NCBI GenBank assembly: GCA_031553805.1
Contig: JAVBLC010000010.1
Span: forward strand, 1-64,000
DNA: 64,000 nucleotides
Source of the DNA: JAITVB01 sp031553805
Lineage (GTDB): Bacteria > Bacteroidota > Bacteroidia > Bacteroidales > Rikenellaceae
Reading direction: 5' to 3'
Part shown: positions 1 through 8,713 of the stretch, one piece after another
Layout: each line of letters begins with the position of its first letter
Position numbering within the stretch: the first letter of the stretch is position 1
The notes under the pieces: model-generated
What the model saw: only the letters and a program-made list of their open reading frames with translations
Told to the model about the DNA's origin: nothing
Databases searched by the model: none
Position numbers and translations under genes: made by a program

Positions 1-226
1 CCCGTTCATTCACTTTGCTTTTTTTTATTACTGTTTTTACATATGCCCCCCCCCCCGCCTTTACAACTTCCTTTTTTCGAGCTTGGGTGGGGTGGGGGGG
101 CCCTCTTCTCTAAAACCTTTTATAAGGCCGAGTAAAGTAAGTCAGGAGAAACGAAGTTTCTCAGGAAAGTTTTTGAGGCACTTTTTACAAAAAGTGCCAG
201 TCAGAGCCGACACAAAGCCTTGTTTG
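1..226. other. Non-coding region with homopolymer runs
   Basis: No convincing gene is seen here. The stretch holds a C run of about 13 bases near 46-58, a G-rich stretch near 86-100, and then a copy of repeat family B that runs almost to the stop codon of the minus-strand lytic transglycosylase gene. Short ORFs here have no recognisable product. Confidence 0.7.
110..209. repeat. Repeat family B, copy B1
   Basis: The block contains the hairpin GAGAAAC-gaa-GTTTCTC and then a second hairpin at 177-198, GGCACTTTTT-ac-AAAAAGTGCC. Nearly the same text recurs at 51013-51138, again directly after the stop codon of a minus-strand gene (glyA). There is no U-tract after the hairpin, so it is not a classical intrinsic terminator, although a 3'-end role is plausible. 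Confidence 0.7.
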
Positions 227-1630
227 TTACTCGGCTACGCGGTTGCAGTAGGCGTGGTATCGGGTGATGACGTTTGAGACGAAGGCGAGGGTTTCGGGGC
301 TTCCGGTGAAGACGCCGCTTTGGACTACCTCGTCATCGGCTACCTCTTCCGAAGCTTTTTGTTGGAGGAAGTAGGCTACGTCGTCCCAAGAGTCGGGATT
401 CTTTCCGTATTTGGCGGCGAGTTTACGGGCGTCGAGGACGTGGCCGATGCCGCCGTTATAGCAGGCGAGAATCAGGCTGGTGCGGTTGTCGAAATCGGTG
501 CCGGGGGCGATCCGTAGTGATTTTTCGAGGGTTTTGATCAGCTTGATGGCCAGGGTGATGTTCTGTTCGGGGTCCATCACCTCTTCGGCGGGGACCTTAA
601 ACTGGCGGGCGACGGCAGGCATGATCTGCATCATGCCGCGTGCGCCGCGGGGCGACACCATATAAGGGTTGAATTTCGATTCGTTGTAGGCGATGGCGGC
701 CACCAGCCGCCAGTCGATATTTTCCCGGCGGCAAATGGTTTTAAACGTTTCGTCGTAGACCGACAGGGCGCCTTTTTCGCGTTCGCGGATACCGCGGGTG
801 ATGATCTGGTCGGCCATTCCGCTGTCGAAATAAAGGCGGTTGAGTTCGGCGTATTCGTCGCTGCGCTTGTAGGCGGCGAGCCAGCCTGAAAAGTTGTGGG
901 CCAGTTGGGCGTGTTCGGGGTTGAACAGGACGTAAACCGGCACCTCCTCTTCGAATTCGTAAACTTCAGCCACGTTGCGCACCAGGGCACAGCCGAGGTG
1001 GGCTTCGCTCCGTTCGCAGATCAGGAAGTCGACCTTGCCCAGGCTGAGTTCTTCGAGCAGGTCGAAGCAATTGCGAGACGAGAGGTAGGTATCGGTACCG
1101 CGCAGGGCATTGAGCAGTTTATCGTAGGCGGGCGAACCGGAGAACCCCTGAGAAATGAGTACCCGCTTGCCTTCCAGCAGCGAATGGATATTTTCCGCGT
1201 CGGCCCGCATCGTGCGTGCGTCCTTCTTGAGGGCGAGCACCACGTAGTTGGCCGAATAGAGGGGAATGGCAATATTGTTGGCGTCGGTGATGTGATTCCA
1301 CGAAACGGAAACCATATCGAATCTATTTTCAGCCAATTGTGTTTCGGCCTGGGCAGGCGACTGATCCGGGATTACCCGTAACTCCATCCCGAGGTAAGCG
1401 GCGTAGGCGGTCAGCAGATCATACTGATAACCAAATGGTTCGTCATTAAATGTAGAAAAACCCGGGAGATTGATGTCGGTCGCTACGACCAACTGATTGG
1501 GTTGCTTGGCGTTGGGTGTGCGCGCGGTCGTGCAACCGGCGAGCAAAAGGGTTCCGCTCAAAAAGAGCGACAGGGTGATGGTGCGAAAAATTGGTGCGAT
1601 GAATAGTTTTTTAAGCTTTCTTTCCGTCAT
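227..1630 (-). CDS. MltF-like membrane-bound lytic murein transglycosylase (lipoprotein)
   Basis: The 467-residue product has an N-terminal signal with the lipobox LLAGC, giving lipidated Cys33. A periplasmic solute-binding (SBP_bac_3-like) domain follows at about residues 45-270. The C-terminal SLT lysozyme-like domain (about 295-440) carries the ESKFNP motif with probable catalytic Glu317, then GARGMMQIMP and ACYNGG. Family members cleave the glycan strand of peptidoglycan to 1,6-anhydro products, and the SBP domain regulates activity in MltF. The gene lies 36 bp downstream of the putative porin gene on the same strand, so the two may be co-transcribed. I see no odd residues and the length is normal for MltF. 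Confidence 0.9.
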   Translation of the reverse strand: MTERKLKKLFIAPIFRTITLSLFLSGTLLLAGCTTARTPNAKQPNQLVVATDINLPGFSTFNDEPFGYQYDLLTAYAAYLGMELRVIPDQSPAQAETQLAENRFDMVSVSWNHITDANNIAIPLYSANYVVLALKKDARTMRADAENIHSLLEGKRVLISQGFSGSPAYDKLLNALRGTDTYLSSRNCFDLLEELSLGKVDFLICERSEAHLGCALVRNVAEVYEFEEEVPVYVLFNPEHAQLAHNFSGWLAAYKRSDEYAELNRLYFDSGMADQIITRGIREREKGALSVYDETFKTICRRENIDWRLVAAIAYNESKFNPYMVSPRGARGMMQIMPAVARQFKVPAEEVMDPEQNITLAIKLIKTLEKSLRIAPGTDFDNRTSLILACYNGGIGHVLDARKLAAKYGKNPDSWDDVAYFLQQKASEEVADDEVVQSGVFTGSPETLAFVSNVITRYHAYCNRVAE

Positions 1631-1666
1631 CGTTCATTTTATTCGTTCGACATATCGCGGCCGTTT

Positions 1667-3721
1667 TTAATCGTAAAAACTCCACGAGAAACCTAATTTG
1701 AACATCCGTCTGTTCAGCGGGTAATGGGCTACGGTGAAGTAGTCTTTCTCGCCGAACATATTGAAATTCAGGTGTTGCATCGCGATCAATATCCGCATCC
1801 GCTTCCATTTGGCGGAGAGGAACAGATCGAGGTAGGGATAATTACCCAGCTCCACTTCACGCTGGTTGTAGAATTGCATCGTGGCGGGCATATAACCCGG
1901 CGCGTAATACTTCGTGTTGTAGCGGCCGTCGACCCCCAATTGCAAACGTAACACATTGCGTACCAGATTGAATTCGGCATAATACGCCAGGAAAGCGCTG
2001 CCCAGGGGCACCGGAGATACTTCCGAATCCGAACTCCACTGGGCCAGCAGGCGGTGGTTAAAATGAAACGCCCCGGCCGTGAAATCCTTGCGCAGGTAGA
2101 GGGCAGAAAGGTTCAGCGTACCGTCGTACTGGGCCGGCAGGGCATCGGCCCCGACATAGACTTTGTTCGTGATCGTACTCTGCCACGCGCCGGCTTCCAA
2201 TCCCACCGAGGGAATTTCGAGGCGGGCTTCGAGGCGGGTTTCGGTTTCCTTGCCGAAATTATTGTCCCACACGAAGTGGTTCGAAAAGTAGTGCTGCGAC
2301 CAGTAGTCGGGCGTGCGATTATCGACAAACCCTCCCACCGACAGCGTGATTGGGCGCGATTTGATGTAAGCGCTCAGGGCCAGCTGGGCGTTGAACTTCA
2401 GGTCCTGGCTCCGGTAACCGAAGGCGTAATATTTCACGTCGGCGTTCCACGACATATATTTCCGGAACTTTCCGGACGCTCCGCCGTAAATGTAAGCGTT
2501 GTCCTTGGTCGTCGCCTTATCCCCGTCCACGTATTGCTCGGGCCGGAAGTTGTAGTAGCGGTGGTAAGAGTAGCCCACCCCGCCGTCGATCGTCCCCACG
2601 ATCCCGTCGCGGTTCCAGGGCTGGATTTGCAAGAAGACACGGTTGTCGAGCAGCATTTCGTTGATCGAGTCGCGGGTGGCTTCCGGATCCAGGTACCAGT
2701 GGTCGTAGAATTCTTTCGTTTCAGTGTCGACACCCGTACCCTCGGTCCAGGTCGTACCTGCGTGTGTATCGGTGTAAGTCTTGTGGTAGCGGGTGTAGTC
2801 GAGCGCATGGCCGAAGAAAACCGCCGGCTTGTCGGCAATCGTGAAATCGTCTTCCGTGACCTTGACGAACGGAACCCCGAACATCTGGGTCAGGTAGAAC
2901 GTGTTGCCCTTGTAGAGGTTGTTCGGGTCCTTGAGCTTCATCCGGACGTTCGTCGCCGGATTGAGCACCGTGTCGGTCACCTCACGGTCGTCGATCACCC
3001 CGCCGTTCTCGTTCAAGTCGGCCATGTTGTAGATATAACCGGCATGGATTGCGTATTTCTTGCCCGTGTGGGAGAAAGCGAGCGACAGGTTTTTGTCTTT
3101 GGCCTCCTGGTGGGTGTAAATCCCCTTGGTGCCGCGGTTGAGATAGTCGATGTTGAAGCCTGTCGATGGCGAAATGTTCTGGGCATGCAGCACACGGAGC
3201 TGTTCCTCGGCGCGCGCGCTTTGGCCCGACATATACCAGGTGAGGTGTGTGAAGGGTTTTTTGACGTTGAAGAAGCGGGCATTGGCCGGATTCTTCAGGT
3301 AGGAATTGTAGGCGTCCGTAAACGAAAAATTCTCCGACGCCGGACGATCGAAGTAGTTGAGCGGCAGGGCTGCTCCCCCCAAGTTACCCAGGTAGGCTGA
3401 GCCAACACCCTGGCGGTGGAACGGGTAATCGACCTCCATCCGGTCGGCCAGCAGCGTGTCGACCGGTATCCGTTGCACGGCGTTGCGGCCCATCACGACG
3501 TTCCATGCAAAGATCGTCTGCTTGCGGGTCGAGTCATCGAAGAAATAGGATTCGAGGGGTAGTTTAACCTTTTGGGTCGTGTCTGACTTTTCGCTTTTGA
3601 AGAGCTTGTCGAACAGGGCACCGAGGTCCTGCGCCCGGAGCGGAGCCGCGCTGCCCGCAAGCACAACGGCCAGCAGGGCGATCCGGAAGATCCGGCGTAT
3701 GTCGGCGACAATAACCTTCAT
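1667..3721 (-). CDS. Putative porin (Bacteroidetes outer-membrane beta-barrel family)
   Basis: The 684-residue product has a signal peptide ending near residue 31 (LRAQ). The rest is rich in alternating aromatic/polar strands typical of an outer-membrane beta-barrel and ends in Phe-Tyr-Asp (GFSWSFYD), close to the aromatic C-terminus that BAM recognises. It resembles the large Bacteroidetes 'putative porin' family often found near envelope genes; its substrate is unknown. A possible -7 box (TACCTTTG on the minus strand, at 3792-3799) lies about 70 bp upstream. The transglycosylase gene follows after 36 bp. The barrel assignment is firm in style, but the exact family is from memory. Confidence 0.75.
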   Translation of the reverse strand: MKVIVADIRRIFRIALLAVVLAGSAAPLRAQDLGALFDKLFKSEKSDTTQKVKLPLESYFFDDSTRKQTIFAWNVVMGRNAVQRIPVDTLLADRMEVDYPFHRQGVGSAYLGNLGGAALPLNYFDRPASENFSFTDAYNSYLKNPANARFFNVKKPFTHLTWYMSGQSARAEEQLRVLHAQNISPSTGFNIDYLNRGTKGIYTHQEAKDKNLSLAFSHTGKKYAIHAGYIYNMADLNENGGVIDDREVTDTVLNPATNVRMKLKDPNNLYKGNTFYLTQMFGVPFVKVTEDDFTIADKPAVFFGHALDYTRYHKTYTDTHAGTTWTEGTGVDTETKEFYDHWYLDPEATRDSINEMLLDNRVFLQIQPWNRDGIVGTIDGGVGYSYHRYYNFRPEQYVDGDKATTKDNAYIYGGASGKFRKYMSWNADVKYYAFGYRSQDLKFNAQLALSAYIKSRPITLSVGGFVDNRTPDYWSQHYFSNHFVWDNNFGKETETRLEARLEIPSVGLEAGAWQSTITNKVYVGADALPAQYDGTLNLSALYLRKDFTAGAFHFNHRLLAQWSSDSEVSPVPLGSAFLAYYAEFNLVRNVLRLQLGVDGRYNTKYYAPGYMPATMQFYNQREVELGNYPYLDLFLSAKWKRMRILIAMQHLNFNMFGEKDYFTVAHYPLNRRMFKLGFSWSFYD

Positions 3722-3854
3722 TCGGTTTCTCTACAGTAAATACCCAGCAAAGCCAGATTCTCCCGCGTGCCGGAAGACATCTTTGCCGGTGCAAAGGTAG
3801 TGAAAAATTCCGAAAACGCGCTTTTTGAAACCTGGCGGCCCCTGGCGGGGAGGC

Positions 3855-4583
3855 TTACTGCACTTTGCCGCGAGAGCGGAAGAGACGGCCAACAAGGTCC
3901 ATGACCACTGAAAAGACAATGTAACTAATTATAACCCAAGGAAATGCCTCGACCTGCAACCAAACAAGGAGCACGACGGCATAGAGCAGGAAAGCGTACC
4001 GCAACGCGTTGTCTTTCAGCAAAAAATTTTTGAATTTAAACGAAAACATCCGTATTTCACTCACCAGCAGCGCCGAAAGCAGCACGACGAGGGCCACCAG
4101 ACCGATTGCGTCGTGGGCCAGTGCGCCGATCCAGGGGTCGCTCCCGCGCGTGGCGACGAAGCCGATCGAGGCGATCAGCAACGCGTTGGCCGGGGTCGGC
4201 AGGCCGATGAACTCTTCGCTCTGGCGCGTGTCGATGTTGAACTTGGCCAGCCGCAGCGCCGAAAACAGCGCCACCAAAAACGCCACGTAAGCTACCCCTG
4301 CGGGCAAATCCGAAAAGCCCTGTAACATGACAAACAGGATCATCGCCGGAGCGACGCCGAAACTCACCACATCGGCCAGCGAATCGAGCTGCTTGCCCAC
4401 TTCGGAGTAAGATTTGAGCATCCGCGCGGCAAACCCGTCGAGGAAATCGCACACGGCGGCAAAGGCGATCCACCAGAACGCCTCCGGCAGGTTGCGGTCG
4501 ATGGCGGCTACTACGGCCAGGCACCCGGCCAGCAGGTTGAGCAGCGTGATGGCGTTCGGTATGGTAAAGAGTCGGATTTTCAT
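3855..4583 (-). CDS. pssA: CDP-diacylglycerol--serine O-phosphatidyltransferase
   Basis: The 242-residue integral membrane protein has the CDP-alcohol phosphotransferase signature: CDFLDGFAARML followed by G and QLDSLAD, which fits DGx2ARx8Gx3Dx3D. It transfers phosphatidyl from CDP-diacylglycerol to serine, the first step to phosphatidylethanolamine. Several hydrophobic segments follow, and the length fits the PssA family. The start MKIRLFTIPNAITLLNLLAG is typical of the family. The gene is monocistronic here: the porin gene downstream starts 133 bp away, and manC diverges upstream. Confidence 0.92.
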   Translation of the reverse strand: MKIRLFTIPNAITLLNLLAGCLAVVAAIDRNLPEAFWWIAFAAVCDFLDGFAARMLKSYSEVGKQLDSLADVVSFGVAPAMILFVMLQGFSDLPAGVAYVAFLVALFSALRLAKFNIDTRQSEEFIGLPTPANALLIASIGFVATRGSDPWIGALAHDAIGLVALVVLLSALLVSEIRMFSFKFKNFLLKDNALRYAFLLYAVVLLVWLQVEAFPWVIISYIVFSVVMDLVGRLFRSRGKVQ

Positions 4584-4707
4584 AACGGGGTTTTTACGGG
4601 ATCAGGCTTGCACAAATCGTTCCATCGGGTAAAGGTACGCCTTTTTGCGAAAAAAATCTGCAAAAATTACCTAAATGCACATCGGGGCAGAATTTGGGAA
4701 TGTAAAT

Positions 4708-4738
4708 TTTGCAGTGTGGCGGATTGCCCTTATCTTTG
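4708..4738 (+). promoter_or_regulatory. Bacteroidetes-type promoter for manC
   Basis: TTTG at 4708-4711, then 19 bp, then TATCTTTG at 4731-4738, which matches the Bacteroidetes consensus TTTG-N19-21-TAnnTTTG exactly. Transcription should begin near 4745. That puts the ATG at 4760 in the transcript and excludes the upstream in-frame ATG at 4709. Confidence 0.75.
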
Positions 4739-4759
4739 GTGGATAAAAACGGATTCCTC

Positions 4760-5842
4760 ATGGAAAACAACCATCGCTATGCCGTGATTATGGCTGGCGG
4801 CGTCGGCAGCCGGTTCTGGCCGGTGAGCAAAACGAGCCACCCGAAACAATTCCTCGATATACTCGGCACGGGTAAATCATTCATCCGCCACACTTTCGAA
4901 CGCTTTTCGAAGGTGATCCCAGCGGGAAATTTTTTGGTGGTGACCAATGCGCGCTATAAGCCTATGGTGCTCGAACACCTGCCCGAGTTGCGCGAAGACC
5001 AGGTGCTGTGCGAGCCGTTGAGCCGCAACACCGCCCCGTGCGTGGCTTATGCAGCCCACCGCATCCACACACTCGACCCCCGGGCGACGATGGTCGTCAC
5101 CCCCTCCGATCACCTGATCCTCAACGAGGGCGAATTTGCAGACGTAATCACCGAAGGGCTCGCCTTTGCCGAGTCGCACGACGCGCTGGTGACCATCGGC
5201 ATCCAACCCAGCCGCCCCGACACGGGTTACGGCTACATCCAGATCGACGCCGCCGGGAAAGAGGGCGAATTCTGTAAAGTCAAGACATTTACCGAAAAGC
5301 CGACCCTCGACGTAGCAAAGATGTTCGTCGAAAGCGGCGAATTCTTCTGGAACGCCGGCATCTTCATCTGGCGTACCGAAAAGATCCTCCATGAATTCAA
5401 GAAGCACTTGCCCGAGGTCGAACAGCTTTTCGCCTCGATCGCCAAGGAATACAACACACCGGGTGAACAGGCTGCCATCGACCGCATCTATCCCGAGTGC
5501 CGCAACGTGTCGATCGATTACGGGATCATGGAAAAATCGGCCGACACCTTTGTCCGTTGCAGCGACTTCGGATGGTCGGACATCGGCACCTGGGGATCGC
5601 TCTACACCTACTACCGGAAAGACGAGAACGAGAACGCCATCTCGGGCGAGGTGATCGCCTACGACACCCGCGGGTGCGTGATCAGCGTCCCCGAAGGAGA
5701 AGTATGCGTGATCAAAGGTCTGGAAGAGTATATCGTCGTGGCCAGCGACAATACGCTGCTCATCTGTCCCCGGTCGGAAGAGCAGTGCATTCGCCAGTTT
5801 GTCGAAGACGTGAAATTAAAAAAAGGAGACGAATACGTATAG
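4760..5842 (+). CDS. manC: Mannose-1-phosphate guanylyltransferase
   Basis: The 360-residue product begins MENNHRYAVIMAGGVGSRFWP, the nucleotidyltransferase P-loop-like motif of GDP-mannose pyrophosphorylases. PKQF, TPSDH and FTEKP blocks follow. It makes GDP-mannose from mannose-1-phosphate and GTP, feeding mannosylated glycans and GDP-fucose. Only the nucleotidyltransferase domain and a short beta tail are present; there is no fused phosphomannose isomerase domain. The start at 4760 is chosen because the first residue block matches the family and the promoter lies at 4708-4738. Confidence 0.93.
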   Translation: MENNHRYAVIMAGGVGSRFWPVSKTSHPKQFLDILGTGKSFIRHTFERFSKVIPAGNFLVVTNARYKPMVLEHLPELREDQVLCEPLSRNTAPCVAYAAHRIHTLDPRATMVVTPSDHLILNEGEFADVITEGLAFAESHDALVTIGIQPSRPDTGYGYIQIDAAGKEGEFCKVKTFTEKPTLDVAKMFVESGEFFWNAGIFIWRTEKILHEFKKHLPEVEQLFASIAKEYNTPGEQAAIDRIYPECRNVSIDYGIMEKSADTFVRCSDFGWSDIGTWGSLYTYYRKDENENAISGEVIAYDTRGCVISVPEGEVCVIKGLEEYIVVASDNTLLICPRSEEQCIRQFVEDVKLKKGDEYV

Positions 5843-5961
5843 CGTCCCCGCGGAAAAACCCAGTGAGCAGGAACAGGAGATCGGTGAGAAAGGATGGTGT
5901 GCAGAGAGGCGTTTGGGCCGCATCAAACCCCGAAAAACCAACTAAAACAATACCCAATCCA

Positions 5962-7308
5962 ATGAAAAAACTGTTTCTGCTCTGCACCGCATTCCTGGTA
6001 GCCGGCCTCTGCGCTTCGGCCCAAACCGCTCCCGCCGGCGACTGGTGGGCGCCCAAAACGGTCGTTACCCACGGTGACGACGAGGTGATCCGCACTACTT
6101 ACACCTACAACGAAAAAGGCGACGTCCTTTCGAAAGTATCCGAAGAACTGTGGGGCGACGGCTGGGAAAACTCCTCGCGCACGACCTACGCCTACGACAA
6201 AAACGGTTACATGACCTCGGAACTCACCGAGTCGTGGGGCGACGAGAAATGGGTCCCGGAAGACCGCACGCTCTACACCAACGACTCACGCGGCAACGTG
6301 CTCGTGTCGATCGAACAGAGCCCCAAGAACGAAAAAGGGAAAAAGTGGGAAAACTACCTCCGGATTACCTACACCTACGACTCGCGCGACAACGAACTCA
6401 CCGATACCCGCGAACGCTGGGGCAAACGCGGCTGGGAATTCACCCGCCGCTACGTCGAGGTCTATGACGAGCGCGACAACATGCTCTCGATGACCCGCCA
6501 AATGTGGGATGACGACGTGGACGGCTGGGAAGATTCCGAGCGTTGGATATACACCTTCGACGAGAACGACAACGTGCTCACCGAGCTGAACCAAGACTGG
6601 GAAAGCTGGGAAGAAGAGTGGGAAAACTACGAATACAGCGTCTACACCTACGACGAAAACGGCAACGAACTGCTCGAAGAAGAGCAGCGCTGGTATGACG
6701 GGTGGGAAAACAGCTACCGCTGGGTGTCGGAATACGACGACCGCAACAATCTGATCGACCGCATCTTCCAGTCGTGGGAAGACGAAGAATGGGAAAACCT
6801 GAGCCGCGACCTCTATGTCTATGACGAAAACAACAATGTGCTCGACGAAATCGAACTCGAATGGAGCTACGAGAGCGAAAGCAACGAGTGGGACATAATT
6901 GAAATCGGCACGATCGACGACAACGAAGAACCCACGGTCATGATCGACGGATATGACGAAGAAGCGGATGAGGAAGCGGATAGCTGCTGCGGCGAATATT
7001 GCGAATGCTGCTCGTCGTGCACCTGCGGTTGCCAGGAGCGGGAGTACAGCGACTATGACGAGCCGCGCGGCGAAGGCCATTGGCTCGACGACGACCGCCG
7101 CCTCTACACCTACGACGCGAACGGCAACACGGCCACCGCGGTGTTCTACGACTGGAACGGCAGCGAGTGGGAAGAGATCGACTGGGCAGGCGACTACCAG
7201 TATTTCTTCATTTACTACAACAACCGCGACAGCCACGAATTTTTCGATATTTGCCGCAAGGTGGAGATGACCTACACCAAGGTGCCCGCCCCGAAGAAAA
7301 AGAAATAA
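5962..7308 (+). CDS. Secreted acidic tandem-repeat protein with a cysteine cluster
   Basis: The start is the ATG at 5962, because MKKLFLLCTAFLVAGLCASAQ is a clear signal peptide; the longer reading frame upstream overlaps manC. The 448-residue product consists of about eleven repeats of 28-33 residues of the form WEN-x3-R-x2-Y-x-YDENGNxLxE, very rich in Trp, Asp and Glu. It recalls YD-type repeats and Bacteroidales DUF3836-like secreted proteins. The tenth repeat is interrupted by an insertion with 8 cysteines in 16 residues (residues 342-357), preceded by an acidic run. The protein ends in PKKKK. Function is unknown: the repeats suggest a surface or periplasmic binding scaffold, and the Cys cluster suggests metal binding or disulfide cross-linking. 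Both are inference. Confidence 0.85.
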   Translation: MKKLFLLCTAFLVAGLCASAQTAPAGDWWAPKTVVTHGDDEVIRTTYTYNEKGDVLSKVSEELWGDGWENSSRTTYAYDKNGYMTSELTESWGDEKWVPEDRTLYTNDSRGNVLVSIEQSPKNEKGKKWENYLRITYTYDSRDNELTDTRERWGKRGWEFTRRYVEVYDERDNMLSMTRQMWDDDVDGWEDSERWIYTFDENDNVLTELNQDWESWEEEWENYEYSVYTYDENGNELLEEEQRWYDGWENSYRWVSEYDDRNNLIDRIFQSWEDEEWENLSRDLYVYDENNNVLDEIELEWSYESESNEWDIIEIGTIDDNEEPTVMIDGYDEEADEEADSCCGEYCECCSSCTCGCQEREYSDYDEPRGEGHWLDDDRRLYTYDANGNTATAVFYDWNGSEWEEIDWAGDYQYFFIYYNNRDSHEFFDICRKVEMTYTKVPAPKKKK

Positions 7309-7320
7309 AACAGAACGCCT

Positions 7321-8661
7321 ATGCCGCTGACTGATGCCACGCTGACCCGCCTATACGACGCTTACACCGCCGCAGGGGTGGTCACCACCGACAGCCGGCG
7401 GATCACGCCCGGGGTGATCTTTTTCGCCCTGCGGGGTGACAATTTCGACGGCAACGACTATGCAGCGCAGGCCCTGGCAACGGGGGCTGCGCTGTGTGTT
7501 GTCGACCGGGCAGAGGCCGCTACGGACGACCGCTGCGTGTTGGTCGACGACTCGCTCGAAGCGTTGCAGGCGCTGGCCCGCCACCACCGGCGGACATTAG
7601 CCATTCCCATTTTGGCCATCACCGGGTCGAACGGAAAAACGACGACCAAAGAGTTGGCTGCACGCGTGCTGGCCTGCAAATACCACCTTTCGGTCACCCA
7701 GGGCAACCTCAACAACCACATCGGTGTGCCGCTGACCCTGCTGGCCATGACGCGGCAGACCGAATTGGGCATCGTCGAGATGGGCGCCAACCACCAGGGC
7801 GAGATTGCGCTGCTTTGCTCGATCGCCGAACCCGATTACGGCCTGATCACCAACGTCGGAAAATCACACCTCGAGGGTTTCGGCGGCGAGGCAGGCGTAA
7901 GGAAAGGCAAGGGCGAAATGTTCGACTACCTGGCCGCACACGGCCGAACGGCGTTTTATCTCGAAGAAAGCGACACGCTCCACGACATGGCCGCCGAACG
8001 ACCCGGGTTAAAAACCGTCCCCTATTCGACCGCCGGGTTGCAACCCTTGCCCCCGGGCGAAGACGGGACGTTGCGACTGGCGATCAGGCAGGGTGAGCGC
8101 GGCCTCTGTTGCAAATCGGAAACCGTCGATTCGCATCTGGTGGGCGACTATAACATCTTCAACGTAGCGGCAGCGCTGGCGTTGGCCGCTTATTTCGGGG
8201 TAGCCACTCCCCTCGCCCTGCGGGCCATCGAAAGCTACGTGCCCGACAACGCCCGGTCGCAACGCAAAGTGACGGCCCGTAACATCCTTTACATCGATTC
8301 TTACAACGCCAATCCGTCGAGTATGCGAGCTTCGATCCTCAATTTTTCGGGGATCGGGCAGGCGGGCTACGAACCGGTGCTCATCCTGGGCGATATGCTT
8401 GAATTGGGAGAATATTCGGACGCGGAGCACGACGCCATTTTGGCTTTGGCGCAGGAATTGCAGTTTGACCGGGTCTATCTCGTGGGCAACGCATTCCGGT
8501 CGGCGCTGCTGCGGATAGCCCCGCCTCCGAGCGGGTTCGAGGCTTTCGGGACGGTCGACGACCTGTGCGCCTTTCTGCAAACGGTGCCGGTCGATCACGC
8601 ACAGGTGCTGATCAAAGGCTCGCGCGGGATCCACCTCGAACGGGTCGAACCGCACCTGTAA
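7321..8661 (+). CDS. murF: UDP-N-acetylmuramoyl-tripeptide--D-alanyl-D-alanine ligase
   Basis: The 446-residue Mur ligase has TDSRRITPGVIFFALRG at the N-terminus (UDP-binding domain), the ATP P-loop GSNGKTTTK at residues 102-110, the NLNNHIGVPLTLL and EMGANHQGEI blocks, and the C-terminal YNANPSSMRA and LGDMLELG motifs. It adds D-Ala-D-Ala to the muramyl tripeptide in the cytoplasm. It begins 12 bp after the repeat-protein gene, so the two may be co-transcribed. It is unusual in sitting away from the division and cell-wall cluster, which is common for murF in Bacteroidetes. Confidence 0.95.
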   Translation: MPLTDATLTRLYDAYTAAGVVTTDSRRITPGVIFFALRGDNFDGNDYAAQALATGAALCVVDRAEAATDDRCVLVDDSLEALQALARHHRRTLAIPILAITGSNGKTTTKELAARVLACKYHLSVTQGNLNNHIGVPLTLLAMTRQTELGIVEMGANHQGEIALLCSIAEPDYGLITNVGKSHLEGFGGEAGVRKGKGEMFDYLAAHGRTAFYLEESDTLHDMAAERPGLKTVPYSTAGLQPLPPGEDGTLRLAIRQGERGLCCKSETVDSHLVGDYNIFNVAAALALAAYFGVATPLALRAIESYVPDNARSQRKVTARNILYIDSYNANPSSMRASILNFSGIGQAGYEPVLILGDMLELGEYSDAEHDAILALAQELQFDRVYLVGNAFRSALLRIAPPPSGFEAFGTVDDLCAFLQTVPVDHAQVLIKGSRGIHLERVEPHL

Positions 8662-8681
8662 CACCGAGGCGAAAAATGCAT

Positions 8682-8689
8682 TACATTTG
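8682..8689 (+). promoter_or_regulatory. Probable -7 box for pfkA
   Basis: TACATTTG matches the Bacteroidetes -7 element TAnnTTTG, 24 bp before the pfkA ATG. I see no good -33 TTTG at the expected distance, so this is only a half match. Confidence 0.45.
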
Positions 8690-8713
8690 TGCCGGATTTT
8701 ATAAACGAAGAAA

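Noticed and set aside
177..198. Intrinsic terminator for the lytic transglycosylase gene
   Set aside because: The hairpin is strong but has no T-tract on the transcribed side, and it recurs as repeat family B, so I report it as a repeat only.
2054..3400. 448-codon plus-strand ORF opposite the putative porin
   Set aside because: It is the antisense shadow of a high-GC gene. The minus strand encodes a clear signal peptide and barrel, and the plus-strand product is Arg/Val/Gly-rich with no recognisable domain.
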